DNA of 64,000 nucleotides from Sporosarcina sp. FSL K6-3457 (GCF_038007285.1 NZ_JBBOWX010000001.1:4171501-4235500), one strand, 5' to 3'; shown: positions 24,996 to 34,011, counted from the stretch's first letter. Notes: generated by a model not told the origin, from the sequence alone. Translations and numbers: made by a program.

Positions 24996-26288
24996 TTAAT
25001 AATCCATTCCTAAATGTTCCCGCAATGTTGTCCCTTCGTACTCTTTTCGAAATAAGCCACGCGCTGTAAGTTGTGGAATCACTTGCTCCAAAAATAACGT
25101 TAAGGAACTGTCTGCCCCTCCAGGTACTGCAATTATTCCATCTAGTGCTTCTGCTTCGTACCAACGAACAATTTCCTCTACTACTTCTTCTACTGTTCCG
25201 ACGACTACCCAATGGGCAGAGTGCATCACTTCCGGTCGATTCAAAATCGCCTCAACAGTCGGATGATTTTTTTCAATGTATTGGTAGAGCAATTCGCTAT
25301 GCGTTCGACTGCGAGTTGTTGAATCAAGAGTAGGTAAAATCGCTTCAGTAATCACGTCCGTTAAAGCATATTCTCGTAAAGAAACACATAGCAATTCCTC
25401 TGCCACACGATATTTTTGTTCCATCGTAATATGGGCATGGGCTTGACGGTGCATCTCTTCAGCCTCTTCCTTTGTCCTTCCAACAAAGAAATAACAACCA
25501 GGTAAAAGGCGTATATCCTCAATCTGACGTCCTTCTGTCACCGCACGGCGCCTCAAGTCTGCTCTTAGTTCAACAGCTACTGATAATTCAGGTGTCGCTG
25601 CAAAAATAGCATCCGCAGTCGCTGCGGCAAACGCCCTTCCTTCTTCAGAAGCACCTGCTTGAAATAAAGGCGGCATCCCTTTCGGATGAGAAATGACATT
25701 TAAAGGGCCTTTCACGGTGAAGTGAGAGCCTTTATGATTCAATTCTTCTATCGAACTGTCAGAAGGCTCCCCTGTAATTTCTTCATAGGGATAACTCGTC
25801 CATAATCGCTTCACTACTTGCGTGCACTCCGCCGCTTTTTCATAACGTTCTTTCGATGTTGGGCGCTCCTCATCGGTAAAGTTCTCAAACCCTTCTATCG
25901 AGGTCACGACATTCCATCCTGCTCTTCCAGCACTCAACCATTGCAACGACTGTAATTGTCTTGCCAATAAATAAGGTGGAACAAAAGAGGTCGAGGCTGT
26001 TGTGACAAGTCCAATTTTCTTTGTACTTTGACTAATAATACTGAATAGCAACATTGGATCTGTCGCAATGCCCTTACTTCTTTTCATAAAAGTAGGATGA
26101 GCTACTACATAGTCTGCCTTAAATAAAAAATCCACTTTTGCACGCTCTGCCTGTTGGGCAATTTCAATTTGTTCTTGAATACTGCTCGCATATTCATCTT
26201 CCAACGATACCTGTTGTTCAGGAACGTCGGCTTTAAATTGGCGTCTTCCCAATGTGAGCCCAATTACTAGCGGCTTTCTTTTCTTCAT
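24996..26288 (-). CDS. LLM-class flavin monooxygenase (NtaA/SnaA/DszA family)
   Basis: FMN-dependent monooxygenase of about 430 residues, first gene of the iron operon. The start at 26288 is favoured by AAAGGA at proper spacing. Family marks: KADYVVAHP, LVTTASTSFVPPYLLARQLQSLQWLSAGRAGWNVVTS, PPLFQAGASEEGRAFAAATADAIFA. NtaA-type enzymes oxidise chelators such as nitrilotriacetate or EDTA, or organosulfur compounds, using FMNH2 from a separate reductase. A Fur-regulated promoter drives it with siderophore uptake genes, so it may open or demethylate the imported chelator, or act on a chelator that withholds iron. That link is inference. A flavin reductase-like gene lies at 32.4 kb but not in this operon. 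Confidence 0.9.
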   Translation of the reverse strand: MKKRKPLVIGLTLGRRQFKADVPEQQVSLEDEYASSIQEQIEIAQQAERAKVDFLFKADYVVAHPTFMKRSKGIATDPMLLFSIISQSTKKIGLVTTASTSFVPPYLLARQLQSLQWLSAGRAGWNVVTSIEGFENFTDEERPTSKERYEKAAECTQVVKRLWTSYPYEEITGEPSDSSIEELNHKGSHFTVKGPLNVISHPKGMPPLFQAGASEEGRAFAAATADAIFAATPELSVAVELRADLRRRAVTEGRQIEDIRLLPGCYFFVGRTKEEAEEMHRQAHAHITMEQKYRVAEELLCVSLREYALTDVITEAILPTLDSTTRSRTHSELLYQYIEKNHPTVEAILNRPEVMHSAHWVVVGTVEEVVEEIVRWYEAEALDGIIAVPGGADSSLTLFLEQVIPQLTARGLFRKEYEGTTLREHLGMDY

Positions 26289-26352
26289 TTTTTCTATTCC
26301 TTTCATTATTACTTCTATCCACTGTTATTTATCCTACGGTATACTCCTCAAT

Positions 26353-26401
26353 TGAGAATCCATCTCAATTGAATTGTATCGAGAATGATTATCATTGTCA
26401 A
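26353..26401 (-). promoter_or_regulatory. Fur-regulated promoter of the siderophore operon
   Basis: On the minus strand TTGACA (26401-26396), 17 bp, TACAAT (26378-26373). A Fur box GAGAATGATTATCATTGTC at 26381-26399 matches 17 of 19 bases of the classic consensus and covers the -35 and spacer. A second, weaker 7-1-7-like site TGAGAATCCATCTCA lies at 26353-26367, inside a larger perfect palindrome (CAATTGAGA arms). Confidence 0.9.
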
Positions 26402-26472
26402 ATAGTATTAAGAATGATAGTCTTCTATTTATTCTTAACGACAAGGAGTAGAAGATTAATAGATCGGCTCTA

Positions 26473-26694
26473 TTAGTAGTTAACATCGGTAAAAATAAGT
26501 AAAAAACTCCTTATCACTAGGTTTGGTAGTCCTACCCAAATTCCTAATAATAAGGAGTAATTTACGTAATCGATTTCCTTTTGTAGTGCATAACGTTCTG
26601 AATGTTTGCCAAATATGATTACCGAGTTGTCTTTTCGTAGAGGGACATGAAATGCAAATGCTTTTTGGAAAGAATATTTCATGTAGGTATTCAT
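26473..26694 (-). CDS. Hypothetical short reading frame (doubtful)
   Basis: A 73-codon frame with one hydrophobic stretch near its end (SLLLGIWVGLPNLVIRSFLLIF). No ribosome site precedes the ATG and I recognise no family. It may be chance or a relic. The interval 26402-26731 otherwise shows nothing beyond the operon promoter at its left end. Confidence 0.2.
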   Translation of the reverse strand: MNTYMKYSFQKAFAFHVPLRKDNSVIIFGKHSERYALQKEIDYVNYSLLLGIWVGLPNLVIRSFLLIFTDVNY

Positions 26695-26731
26695 TAATTT
26701 TTAATTGGGAACCAACCTTGTACAGTCATCT

Positions 26732-27664
26732 TTATCTAAAAACACCGTCAATTTTTGCAATTTCGCTCTCTGTTAATTGAACGTCTAACGTTTTTAGATT
26801 GTTCAGCACTTGATCTGCCCGTTTAGCACCAGGAATAACGGCATCAATCGAATCACGTGTCAAATACCAAGCTAGTACAATATGTGCCACTTCAGCCTGT
26901 TTTGCATTCGCAATTTCACGAAGTTGTTCCACTTTCCCCAGATTCCTTTCAAATTCTTCACCCTGTAGATGCGGCATATTGGCACGTAAATCATTAAATT
27001 TCATATCTTTATTATATTTTCCAGCTAACAATCCTGACGCGAGCGGGAAGAATGGAATAAATGAAATATTTTGCTCAGATGTATAAGGAAGTAATTCTTT
27101 TTCAGCTGCACGCTGAAGTAAATTATATTCTCCTTGATAGACATCAACATAACCGTCTCTATTCGCTTCTTTTAACTGATCAAGCGAAAAATTCGATAAG
27201 CCAATCGCTCTGATTTTTCCTTGGTCTTTTAATTCCTTTAAAGCCCCGACAGCTTCGTATCCCGGTGTAACACCATCTGGATAATGTATATAGAATAAAT
27301 CAATATAATCAGTTTGCATGCGCTTCAAGCTATCTTCTACTGCTTGTTTCAAAAAAGATGGGCTATTGTCATTTTGCATTTCCTGACCAATAAATTTCAT
27401 TGACCCTTTCGTTGCAAGAATAATATCATCTCTTTTCCCGGTTTCCTTTATGGCTTCTCCAACTAATTCCTCTGATCTTCCAGGGCCATAGAGATAAGCT
27501 GTGTCGATAAAGTTTACACCATTTTCAACCGCGACTCGAACAAGCTCTTTGCCTGCTTCTTCATCTAAATCAGGATAAAGATTGTGTCCCCCCACCGCGT
27601 TAGTTCCAAGTCCAATCGGATTAATAAAAATCCCTGATTTCCCAAGCTGTGTTTGTTTCGTCAT
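26732..27664 (-). CDS. iolS: IolS-like aldo/keto reductase (AKR11 type)
   Basis: AKR of 310 residues, the exact length of B. subtilis IolS, and very similar to it: [98 protein letters not shown]. Tetrad Asp54, Tyr59, Lys86 and a His in the YIHYPD strand. The start at 27664 follows GAGGAG. In B. subtilis iolS sits beside the inositol operon; here there are no iol genes, and an IclR regulator lies immediately upstream on the same strand. IolS substrate is not known with certainty. Confidence 0.9.
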   Translation of the reverse strand: MTKQTQLGKSGIFINPIGLGTNAVGGHNLYPDLDEEAGKELVRVAVENGVNFIDTAYLYGPGRSEELVGEAIKETGKRDDIILATKGSMKFIGQEMQNDNSPSFLKQAVEDSLKRMQTDYIDLFYIHYPDGVTPGYEAVGALKELKDQGKIRAIGLSNFSLDQLKEANRDGYVDVYQGEYNLLQRAAEKELLPYTSEQNISFIPFFPLASGLLAGKYNKDMKFNDLRANMPHLQGEEFERNLGKVEQLREIANAKQAEVAHIVLAWYLTRDSIDAVIPGAKRADQVLNNLKTLDVQLTESEIAKIDGVFR

Positions 27665-27741
27665 TATGATTCTCCTCATTTCATATTTAAATGATATTTA
27701 TAATTAGTACTGATATGATTTTCTATGTGACGATACAATTC

Positions 27742-28485
27742 CTAATACCGAATGTTTAATTCCTTGGTCATTTCTTTACTGACAGCTATCACTTGATTCG
27801 TCAGCCCTCTTAGTAAGGTCTTTTTCATTCTGTCAATAGGCCCGGCAATTGCCACTGCTGCGATTACACGATCTTCATGGAATACTGGGGCAGCAATGCA
27901 ACGAACCCCATTAAATCGTTCTTCGTCATCAAGAGCAAAACCTTGTTGTTTAATCACTTCCAAATGGTGTGAAAACATTTCCATATCTACAAATGTATTA
28001 TCAGTGGCTTGATTAAATGAAAGCTTCGAAAATGCTTCTTGTTGTTCAGTTGGCACTACGTTCGCCAATATTACTTTACCAAGAGCACTTATATGGGATG
28101 GAGAACGATCTCCTATCTCGGGATGATGCGGTTCTTTAAAAGGAGGTTTCATCATTTGCTTCATAACCACATCAGTTCCTTCAAGCACCCCAATATACAC
28201 ACCCTCTGCTTCACTTACGCCCAATTGGTAAGGTGTTTGTAACACAGTCCAGTCAATAGGTTGTTCACTTCCATCCATTCGAAACTTTTCATCATTCCAT
28301 GTATAATACTTGTCTTTTTTTATAATATAATTCATATCTTCAAGGGTGCTCAGCAACCGAAAAGCAGTTGTCTTATTTAGATCCAGAGCCTTTGTGATTT
28401 CTGTTAATGTTAAAAATGTTTCTTCTTGCAGTAAATCTAAGATTTGAAGTCCTTTTTTTAATGTCGAAACTTCATATTTACTCAT
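27742..28485 (-). CDS. IclR-family regulator
   Basis: Regulator of 247 residues. The start at 28485 (MSKYEVSTLKKG) follows GAGGTG. Winged helix at about 7-65 (LTLTEITKALDLNKTTAFRLLSTLEDM), then the IclR effector domain from about 80, with HISALGKVILA, GFALDDEERFNGVRCIAAPVF and VAIAGPIDRM. IclR proteins bind short palindromes and respond to small organic acids or sugars. A 25 bp perfect palindrome lies 63 bp upstream, probably its own operator. It is co-directional with the iolS-like gene (77 bp apart) and probably controls it. Confidence 0.92.
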   Translation of the reverse strand: MSKYEVSTLKKGLQILDLLQEETFLTLTEITKALDLNKTTAFRLLSTLEDMNYIIKKDKYYTWNDEKFRMDGSEQPIDWTVLQTPYQLGVSEAEGVYIGVLEGTDVVMKQMMKPPFKEPHHPEIGDRSPSHISALGKVILANVVPTEQQEAFSKLSFNQATDNTFVDMEMFSHHLEVIKQQGFALDDEERFNGVRCIAAPVFHEDRVIAAVAIAGPIDRMKKTLLRGLTNQVIAVSKEMTKELNIRY

Positions 28486-28548
28486 CAAATTCACCTCGTC
28501 TCTGAAATCATCATAGATCACCTTTTCAGTGGTTACAACAACTCGACA

Positions 28549-28573
28549 CTTTGTTTCACTATTTGAAACAAAG
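28549..28573 (-). promoter_or_regulatory. Palindromic operator of the IclR gene
   Basis: Perfect inverted repeat with 10 bp arms (CTTTGTTTCA / TGAAACAAAG) around CTATT, upstream of the IclR start. The geometry suits an IclR dimer or tetramer. Confidence 0.7.
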
Positions 28574-28660
28574 TTGAACCAGGCTCATAATTGTATTTTT
28601 AAAAATGCATAAAATAGTCCATTATAAAAGGGGAACATTCACCAAAAATAAACCACAAAG

Positions 28661-28702
28661 TGAAAAGGATTTCAAAATCCGATTGCACTTTGTGGTTTTG
28701 TT
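28661..28702. terminator. Bidirectional terminator
   Basis: A 12 bp stem AACCACAAAGTG / CACTTTGTGGTT encloses a second small stem GGATTT/AAATCC; T-rich on the plus side and A-rich on the other. Serves the XRE/ImmA gene on the minus strand. Confidence 0.8.
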
Positions 28703-28761
28703 TGTTTTCTCATTTACCGCGGTAATAGAGCTAGAATTCACAACAAATACGTTTGAATGAG

Positions 28762-29943
28762 TTATTGTTTAAAAATCAGTTCGCTAGTCGTAAAGACTTT
28801 TTGTTCATTTTGACGATATTTATCAAAGAATTCCTTTTCTATCCCCGTTAATATCGTTAAAAATTCTATATCTACTTTTAATTCTTCCGTTAAACTAGAT
28901 ACAGAATAAATTCCTTTTTCAAAAAGTAGCTGTAGTATACTTTTTATCTTCATCGGGCGGCTAATTGAAATCTTGTCATCAAGTGGTTCCAGCGTTTTAT
29001 AGCCCTTTTTGTTAATGGACATGAAAAAGTAACGATATTGTTGATATTCCATTAGACCCAATTTATATGCCCTCATTGCAATGGCCTGTAACGAAACTTC
29101 CCATTTTTGTTTGAGATCGATATAAGAATCCGGATTTGAAACTTTAGTGATGCCTTCACAATCTTTTCTAAATTCTTCTGGTAACAGAAATTCAGAGGCA
29201 AAACTATGTGCCTCATCTTCCAAGTCTCTATACGATTTCCTATCTTGCATGTTGAATTCAACTTTATAATGCAATAATAAATGACCTAATTCATGAGCCA
29301 AGTCAAAGTTTCTTCTAGCAGCCGATTTTTTTATCGTTCCCAATATAATATAAGGCCTATCGTCTTCTGTCCAAAGACTATAAGCATCAATGGTTTCTCC
29401 AATTTCTTTTTCAAAAATGAAGGCACCCGCCTTCTCCAATAAAAAAAGGATATTTTGGTTGGAGTTTTCGGGTAATCCGATTGTTTGGCGCGCTAAATTA
29501 GCTATGAATTTAATTTGATTTTCCCGATCAACATTTGGATTTTGTCGGAGATATTCAAGCGTCTCCTTGCGTAATTGCAACAATAAATTGGATGGATAAC
29601 TTATTTTAGATTCCACTTTTTTTATAAATCCATCTAAAAAGCGAATATGCATTAATTCGCTTTGCGTTTTACTTAAGGAGTTTATTGTCTCAGAACGGTA
29701 CGCTATATGCTGAAGTTGTATATTTTCAAAATCAACTTTATCCAATACATCTACACGATAAAAATACGAAGCCTTCACCTTAAAAGTCAGCTTCAATTTA
29801 TTCACAACTTCTAATTTAGGGGACATATAACCATTTTCATATTGCCAAATAGCCTGTTCAGTTACACCCACTTTTTCCGCCAATCGCCCCCTACTCAAAT
29901 CATTTAGAATACGGATATTGGTTAAACTTTTACCAATAAACAA
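28762..29943 (-). CDS. XRE-ImmA/IrrE repressor/antitoxin-like protein (spr1629-type)
   Basis: Protein of 393 residues. N-terminal HTH_XRE (about 5-60: NDLSRGRLAEKVGVTEQAIWQYENG), a helical linker, an ImmA/IrrE (COG2856) metallopeptidase-like domain with HELGH at 217-221 and a downstream EDEAHSFASEFLLP Glu, then a C-terminal helical part. Such XRE-COG2856 fusions repress mobile-element genes or act as antitoxins. The start is a TTG with AGAGGTG upstream. It follows the 29969-30733 gene by 25 bp in one transcription unit. The partner resembles the DUF5986 proteins found next to spr1629-type antitoxins, so I read this as the antitoxin half of a two-gene module. Confidence 0.88.
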   Translation of the reverse strand: MFIGKSLTNIRILNDLSRGRLAEKVGVTEQAIWQYENGYMSPKLEVVNKLKLTFKVKASYFYRVDVLDKVDFENIQLQHIAYRSETINSLSKTQSELMHIRFLDGFIKKVESKISYPSNLLLQLRKETLEYLRQNPNVDRENQIKFIANLARQTIGLPENSNQNILFLLEKAGAFIFEKEIGETIDAYSLWTEDDRPYIILGTIKKSAARRNFDLAHELGHLLLHYKVEFNMQDRKSYRDLEDEAHSFASEFLLPEEFRKDCEGITKVSNPDSYIDLKQKWEVSLQAIAMRAYKLGLMEYQQYRYFFMSINKKGYKTLEPLDDKISISRPMKIKSILQLLFEKGIYSVSSLTEELKVDIEFLTILTGIEKEFFDKYRQNEQKVFTTSELIFKQ

Positions 29944-29968
29944 GAAGGCACCTCTTTTCTATAAAAAC

Positions 29969-30733
29969 TCAATTTTCTTGTTCTTCAACATCATCCAGTA
30001 CAATACCAAATGCAGTTGCATCTAGCGCACCTTCTGCTGCAATTGTTTGTGCCAGAACTGACTTTAGTTCTTCCTCAATCTCAAATAGATGACTAGACTT
30101 TTGACCAATATATGGTGTTAACTCACTTATTAAGTATGCCTTATTATCAGCGGGATTAGGCATCCACAAACGAATTTCACCAATTTGATGATCTTCCCCT
30201 ATCTGATAGGTCGCGATATAAAACCTATCAAACTGTGTATCCATACCTTGTGTATCTTCCGCATCAAGTGTCACAGGCTGGAAATCTTCTAATAGCTCTA
30301 ATTGTACAGATTGATTGAAACTCTTTGCAGGAATCTCATCAAACTTAACCCCACTATTAATATCCATTAAATTCTTCATATATGAAGCTTTGCTTCCCCG
30401 CGTGCGACCTTTCGCGTCTTTCCCTTTGTCTACCTCTTCTATATTAAAGTAACGTACATTTTTCACAATAAACAACGTCTTCTCATTTTTATCCGAGAAC
30501 TGTAAATATTGCCAAGTCAAACCTGCCTTTGCCAAAGTACTAGTAACACCGCTGTCCTCACAAGACAAAGCAACATAATGGTCAATATGATTTCCCTTAA
30601 CCCAGGCATAAGCACCGTGCACTTTTAATTCACTAGCTTTTTGACGCCTCACATCCAAGTAATCCCTATACCCTTCAATAATTCCATCAACAATACTTTC
30701 ATTTAATTTCTCAGATAAACTGTATTCTCTCAT
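29969..30733 (-). CDS. Partner of the XRE-ImmA protein (DUF5986-like, candidate toxin)
   Basis: Protein of 254 residues from the ATG at 30733 (MREYSLSEKL), which follows GGGGTG. It is soluble and without a signal. It contains a conserved-looking core KVHGAYAWVKGNHIDHYVALSCED, GLTWQYLQFSDKNEKTLFIVKN and RGSKASYMKNLMDIN, and an acidic C-terminus. My assignment to DUF5986 rests on memory of the family and on gene order, not on a search. It is the first gene of the pair. In the spr1628/spr1629-type modules the DUF5986 protein is the presumed toxin. The mechanism is not visible. Confidence 0.6.
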   Translation of the reverse strand: MREYSLSEKLNESIVDGIIEGYRDYLDVRRQKASELKVHGAYAWVKGNHIDHYVALSCEDSGVTSTLAKAGLTWQYLQFSDKNEKTLFIVKNVRYFNIEEVDKGKDAKGRTRGSKASYMKNLMDINSGVKFDEIPAKSFNQSVQLELLEDFQPVTLDAEDTQGMDTQFDRFYIATYQIGEDHQIGEIRLWMPNPADNKAYLISELTPYIGQKSSHLFEIEEELKSVLAQTIAAEGALDATAFGIVLDDVEEQEN

Positions 30734-30769
30734 TTGACATACACCCCTATACACTTTTATGAAAGACAT

Positions 30770-31080
30770 TTAACTTAATTAAACAAAATATGATTTGAAT
30801 ACATTATACTTAAAGTTTAGAGATTATGATAGAACTATTTGGGATTCGGGCATCAAAGCCGATTCTGAATTTTGCATAGTCACTACGTGGATTACAAAGG
30901 GGTTAATATTTTCTATAAAGAAAGTACCAATCATTCAAAACGACTTTTCAATCTATGGTATAGTTAATAACGAAGAATATTCTGACTAACGTTACAACCG
31001 AGTGTACCTATTAGTTTTATTACGAAGTTTAGGAACTATTAAAAAGATGCGAAAGCAGATATCAATAGGAGTGATGAACG
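30770..31080. other. Intergenic region before the VOC gene
   Basis: Divergent promoters of the toxin/antitoxin-like pair and the VOC gene should lie here. A 64-codon plus-strand frame (30795-30989) has no ribosome site and no recognisable content. I see no hairpin or repeat. Confidence 0.35.
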
Positions 31081-31473
31081 ATGATTAAAGGAATTGGTCA
31101 TGTAGGATTTAGTGTAGTGGATATGGAGCGCTCATTGGATTTTTATTGCAATAAGCTTGGTCTTAAGAAAGCGTTTGAATTAAATCTACCAAATGGCGAC
31201 CCGTGGATTGTATATGTCAAGGTAGCTGACGGGTGTTTCATCGAATTATTTTATGGGGGTACCGAAGAAGTTCGGGAGCGAACAAAACATATCTGTTTCG
31301 AGGTAGATAATATTCAAGAAACGGCAGATCAATTGAAGAAAAAGGGAGTCTCCTTAGAAGTAGAAATTTCCCAAGGAGTGGCTTTGAACTCCCAATTTTG
31401 GATAGTAGATCCCGACGGAAATTGGATTGAGTTTATGGAAATGCATCCTGAATCCCCTCATATGAGAAGTTAG
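31081..31473 (+). CDS. VOC-family protein (glyoxalase-like)
   Basis: Single-domain VOC protein of 130 residues with two beta-alpha-beta-beta-beta units. Metal-ligand positions are recognisable: His7 (GIGHVGFSV), Glu in FIELFYG, His in KHICFEV, Glu in NWIEFMEM. This four-ligand set is that of glyoxalase I, which isomerises methylglyoxal hemithioacetal. With bacillithiol in place of glutathione it could be a methylglyoxal enzyme, but VOC folds vary widely in function. GGAGTG precedes the ATG. Single gene. Confidence 0.9.
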   Translation: MIKGIGHVGFSVVDMERSLDFYCNKLGLKKAFELNLPNGDPWIVYVKVADGCFIELFYGGTEEVRERTKHICFEVDNIQETADQLKKKGVSLEVEISQGVALNSQFWIVDPDGNWIEFMEMHPESPHMRS

Positions 31474-31870
31474 GAAAGGAAATTCTATTGACAACCGTTG
31501 TCATTGGATTATATGGTAGCTGATCTTCATAATATTCTCTAACCGTTACGTCTCGAATAATCGCCTAAATGTCCACTACCTCGTCATGTTTAACAAGAAT
31601 TGCAATGACTCTTATAATAGCTAGGTCCTAGACTTTTTTTCATAAGGAACAGGCTACTAAGCATATCCTTAGCTGAAAAGTATATGGGGGTGAAGTATAT
31701 GGAGTACAAGGCCTATATGCAGCAGATCATATTGTTCGTCAGTCGGGATGAAAGACTACCCAACCTCAATTATTAGCTTGGAGAAAACTTAGCATTGGTG
31801 CTGAATGTAATAAGTTCAGCTTATAAAAACACGACTTCTCAATACTTCCGATTACATATATCGTCTACTA
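31474..31870. other. Intergenic region with a decayed short frame
   Basis: Plus strand 31700-31774 is a 24-codon frame after GGGGGTG (MEYKAYMQQI...). Reading on past its TAG gives LGENLALVLNVISSAYKNT, so this may be the start of a gene broken by a stop; I do not recognise it. A TTGACAACCGTTGTCA palindrome lies near 31488. Confidence 0.35.
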
Positions 31871-31911
31871 AAAAAAAGCCTGCCCTATACAAATAAAGGG
31901 GAGGGCTTTTC
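31871..31911. terminator. Terminator after the MarR gene
   Basis: Stem AAAGCCTGCCC / GGGGAGGGCTTT with A- and T-runs on both sides; on the minus strand it lies about 65 bp after the MarR stop. Confidence 0.75.
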
Positions 31912-31974
31912 ACATGCATACATCTTTTTCTCATTCATCTCGAATTTGAAATACTTTCAAACAAAAGATCATAT

Positions 31975-32397
31975 CTACACTCTTTCACTTACTTTACCCA
32001 AAAGCTTTACCATCATTTCAGACTCATCTTCAGTTAAAGCCTCAAACATATCATTAACCAAATCTTGATGGGGAGGCATGATTTTCTCCATTAAGCGAGT
32101 CCCATCTTCCGTTAATAGCACATGGGTGACTCGTCGATCATTCGGACATCCATTCCGATTTAATAATCCTTTATGTTCTAATTTATCGATTACATAAGTC
32201 ATAGAGCCACTAGAAATGAGTATGCTATTACCAATCTGCTGAACAGTTTGTTTCCCCTGTAGATGAAGCACCTCTAGTACAGAAAACTCCGTTATGTTTA
32301 GCTTATTGGTAAGCATTTCTCTCTTAATTCGCTCCTGAATTGCTTTGGTTGTTTTCATTAGCATCAAATAAGGTTGATTTTCACATTTTCCATTCAT
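31975..32397 (-). CDS. MarR-family regulator, MhqR-like
   Basis: Regulator of 140 residues. Winged helix about 35-100: TEFSVLEVLHLQGKQTVQQIGNSILISSGSMTYVIDKLEHKGLLNRNGCPNDRRVTHV. This closely resembles B. subtilis MhqR, the repressor of quinone-responsive dioxygenases, including the NGCPNDRR wing. It is the last gene of an operon with a VOC dioxygenase and a flavin reductase, and MhqR-like boxes lie upstream of the neighbouring dioxygenase operon (35986-36123). Probable role: repressor released by quinones or related electrophiles. GAGGTG precedes the start. Confidence 0.88.
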   Translation of the reverse strand: MNGKCENQPYLMLMKTTKAIQERIKREMLTNKLNITEFSVLEVLHLQGKQTVQQIGNSILISSGSMTYVIDKLEHKGLLNRNGCPNDRRVTHVLLTEDGTRLMEKIMPPHQDLVNDMFEALTEDESEMMVKLLGKVSERV

Positions 32398-32424
32398 TTA
32401 ATCACCTCGCAAGAAACTATTTCA

Positions 32425-33030
32425 CTACTTCGGTCTTTCGATAGAAAATATATCACCAATCTTTGCGTAATTGGCACCTGCCAAGCGACTAACCGCATTT
32501 AAACCTCTAGGGTCAATTCGTCCATCTTCATAAATTGCTTCATCCACATGAAACCGAACAACCTCTCCAATAAACAAATCACTACCTGGTCCATCTCCAC
32601 CGAAAGGAATGGATTGTACTAGTCTGCATTCCATCCGAACTTTCGCTTCCCTGACTCCTGGTACAGTTACGTTTTCACTTTGTACAAGTGTTAGATTCGC
32701 CAATTCGATTTCACTTTCAGTTGCAGGTAATGAGGCTGCGGTTTTATTGATTTTCACCACATTTTCATCATCTACAATATGCACAACGAATTCACGACTA
32801 CTATAAATATTTCTTGCAGTATCTTTCAATTCCCCACTTGGTCTTTGGATAGCTAAAGAAACCATCGGCGGGTTGGATGAAACTATATTAAAATAGCTAA
32901 AGGGCGCACCATTAACGATGCCATCCTCAGATTGTGTAGTCACAAAAGCAATAGGTCTAGGAATGATAGAACCAATGAGAATTTTATAATTATCCCGCTC
33001 ACTATTTTTTTGAGGATCGATTGAAATCAA
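32425..33030 (-). CDS. Flavin reductase-like / DIM6-NTAB family protein
   Basis: FMN-binding split-barrel protein of 201 residues. Core motifs: SIIPRPIAFVTTQSEDGIVNGAPFSYFNIVSSNPPMVSLAI, REFVVHIVDDENV, and RMECRLVQSI. These proteins reduce free flavin for partner monooxygenases or reduce substrates directly. The start is a TTG at 33030 with GGGG upstream. It sits between a ring-cleavage dioxygenase and an MhqR-like repressor, so it likely belongs to quinone or aromatic electrophile detoxification. It might also supply FMNH2 to the LLM monooxygenase at 25 kb, but that is speculation. Confidence 0.9.
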   Translation of the reverse strand: MISIDPQKNSERDNYKILIGSIIPRPIAFVTTQSEDGIVNGAPFSYFNIVSSNPPMVSLAIQRPSGELKDTARNIYSSREFVVHIVDDENVVKINKTAASLPATESEIELANLTLVQSENVTVPGVREAKVRMECRLVQSIPFGGDGPGSDLFIGEVVRFHVDEAIYEDGRIDPRGLNAVSRLAGANYAKIGDIFSIERPK

Positions 33031-33047
33031 TTTCTTCAGCCCCTTAT

Positions 33048-33986
33048 TTAATCGATTAGGCGCACTTGAATTGGAATAAGCGAATTAATCAATTGCTCTC
33101 GACGCTGTTCATATTGTTCAGGTAACATCAACTGTGTCCCCATTGTTTCAGGTGTTTCATCATGTGCAAATCCTGGTGGGTCTGTTGCAATTTCAAATAG
33201 TATTTCGCCTGATTCACGGAAATACAGCGCATTGAAATAATTACGATCCTTCACTTCAGTTACATATTGGTCATGATTACCGGCATGTTGTTGCCATTCA
33301 AGAAGATCTGCATCATCTTTTGCACGCCATGCAATATGGTGAACTGTCCCAACACCCATTGAACCACGAACACCTGTGACCATTTTCAAGTCTATAATAT
33401 TACCAATATCGGCTGGAGCTTGATAGCGTGTATAATCACCTTCCGTTCCAACCAATTCAAGGCCCATTACATTCGTTAATGTTTCAGCCGTTTCTTCCGG
33501 TTTGCTTGAGTACAGCGTTGCACCGCCGAACCCTTTAATGGCGACTTCTGGTGTTACTCCGCCAAATGTCCAGTTATTTTGTTCACCTTCTGCACGTGCA
33601 ACAAGTTCTACATGCAAGCCATGTGGATCATCAAATTGAATAACTTGTTCTCCAAAACGCTCTGCTTTTTTAAATGGAATCGCAAATGTAGTTAGACGGT
33701 TTTCCCAAAAATCTAAAGATCCTACTGGTACTACATACGTTGTCACGCCAACTTGTCCGTCTCCAATTTGTCCTTGATAGGCATCTGCCCAAGGGAAAAA
33801 TGTAATAATTGTTCCCGGCTTTCCTCCCCCATCGCCAAAATAGAGATGGTAAGTGCCAGGATCATCAAAGTTCACGGTTTGCTTAACTAAACGTAAGCCC
33901 AATACTCCCGCATAAAAATCAATATTTTCCTGTGGATGACCGACAATGGCTGTAATATGGTGAATACCCGCTGTTTGTTTTTTCAT
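33048..33986 (-). CDS. Ring-cleaving VOC dioxygenase (MhqO/MhqA-like)
   Basis: Two-domain VOC dioxygenase of 312 residues, the size of B. subtilis MhqO. GIHHITAIVGHPQENIDFYAGVLGLRLVKQTVNFDDPGTYHLYFGD opens domain 1 (His ligand in IHHITA); domain 2 carries GTVHHIAWRA and GEILFEIATDPPGF, supplying the remaining His and Glu ligands for Fe(II). Members cleave hydroquinone-type rings and give resistance to methylhydroquinone and catechol. GAGGAGG precedes the ATG. First gene of an operon with the flavin reductase and MhqR-like repressor. Confidence 0.92.
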   Translation of the reverse strand: MKKQTAGIHHITAIVGHPQENIDFYAGVLGLRLVKQTVNFDDPGTYHLYFGDGGGKPGTIITFFPWADAYQGQIGDGQVGVTTYVVPVGSLDFWENRLTTFAIPFKKAERFGEQVIQFDDPHGLHVELVARAEGEQNNWTFGGVTPEVAIKGFGGATLYSSKPEETAETLTNVMGLELVGTEGDYTRYQAPADIGNIIDLKMVTGVRGSMGVGTVHHIAWRAKDDADLLEWQQHAGNHDQYVTEVKDRNYFNALYFRESGEILFEIATDPPGFAHDETPETMGTQLMLPEQYEQRREQLINSLIPIQVRLID

Positions 33987-34011
33987 TATTATTTCCTCCT
34001 CTTTCTGATAT

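Noticed and set aside
30795-30989. 64-codon plus-strand frame
   Set aside because: No ribosome site, no recognisable family, TTG start within an A/T-rich promoter region.
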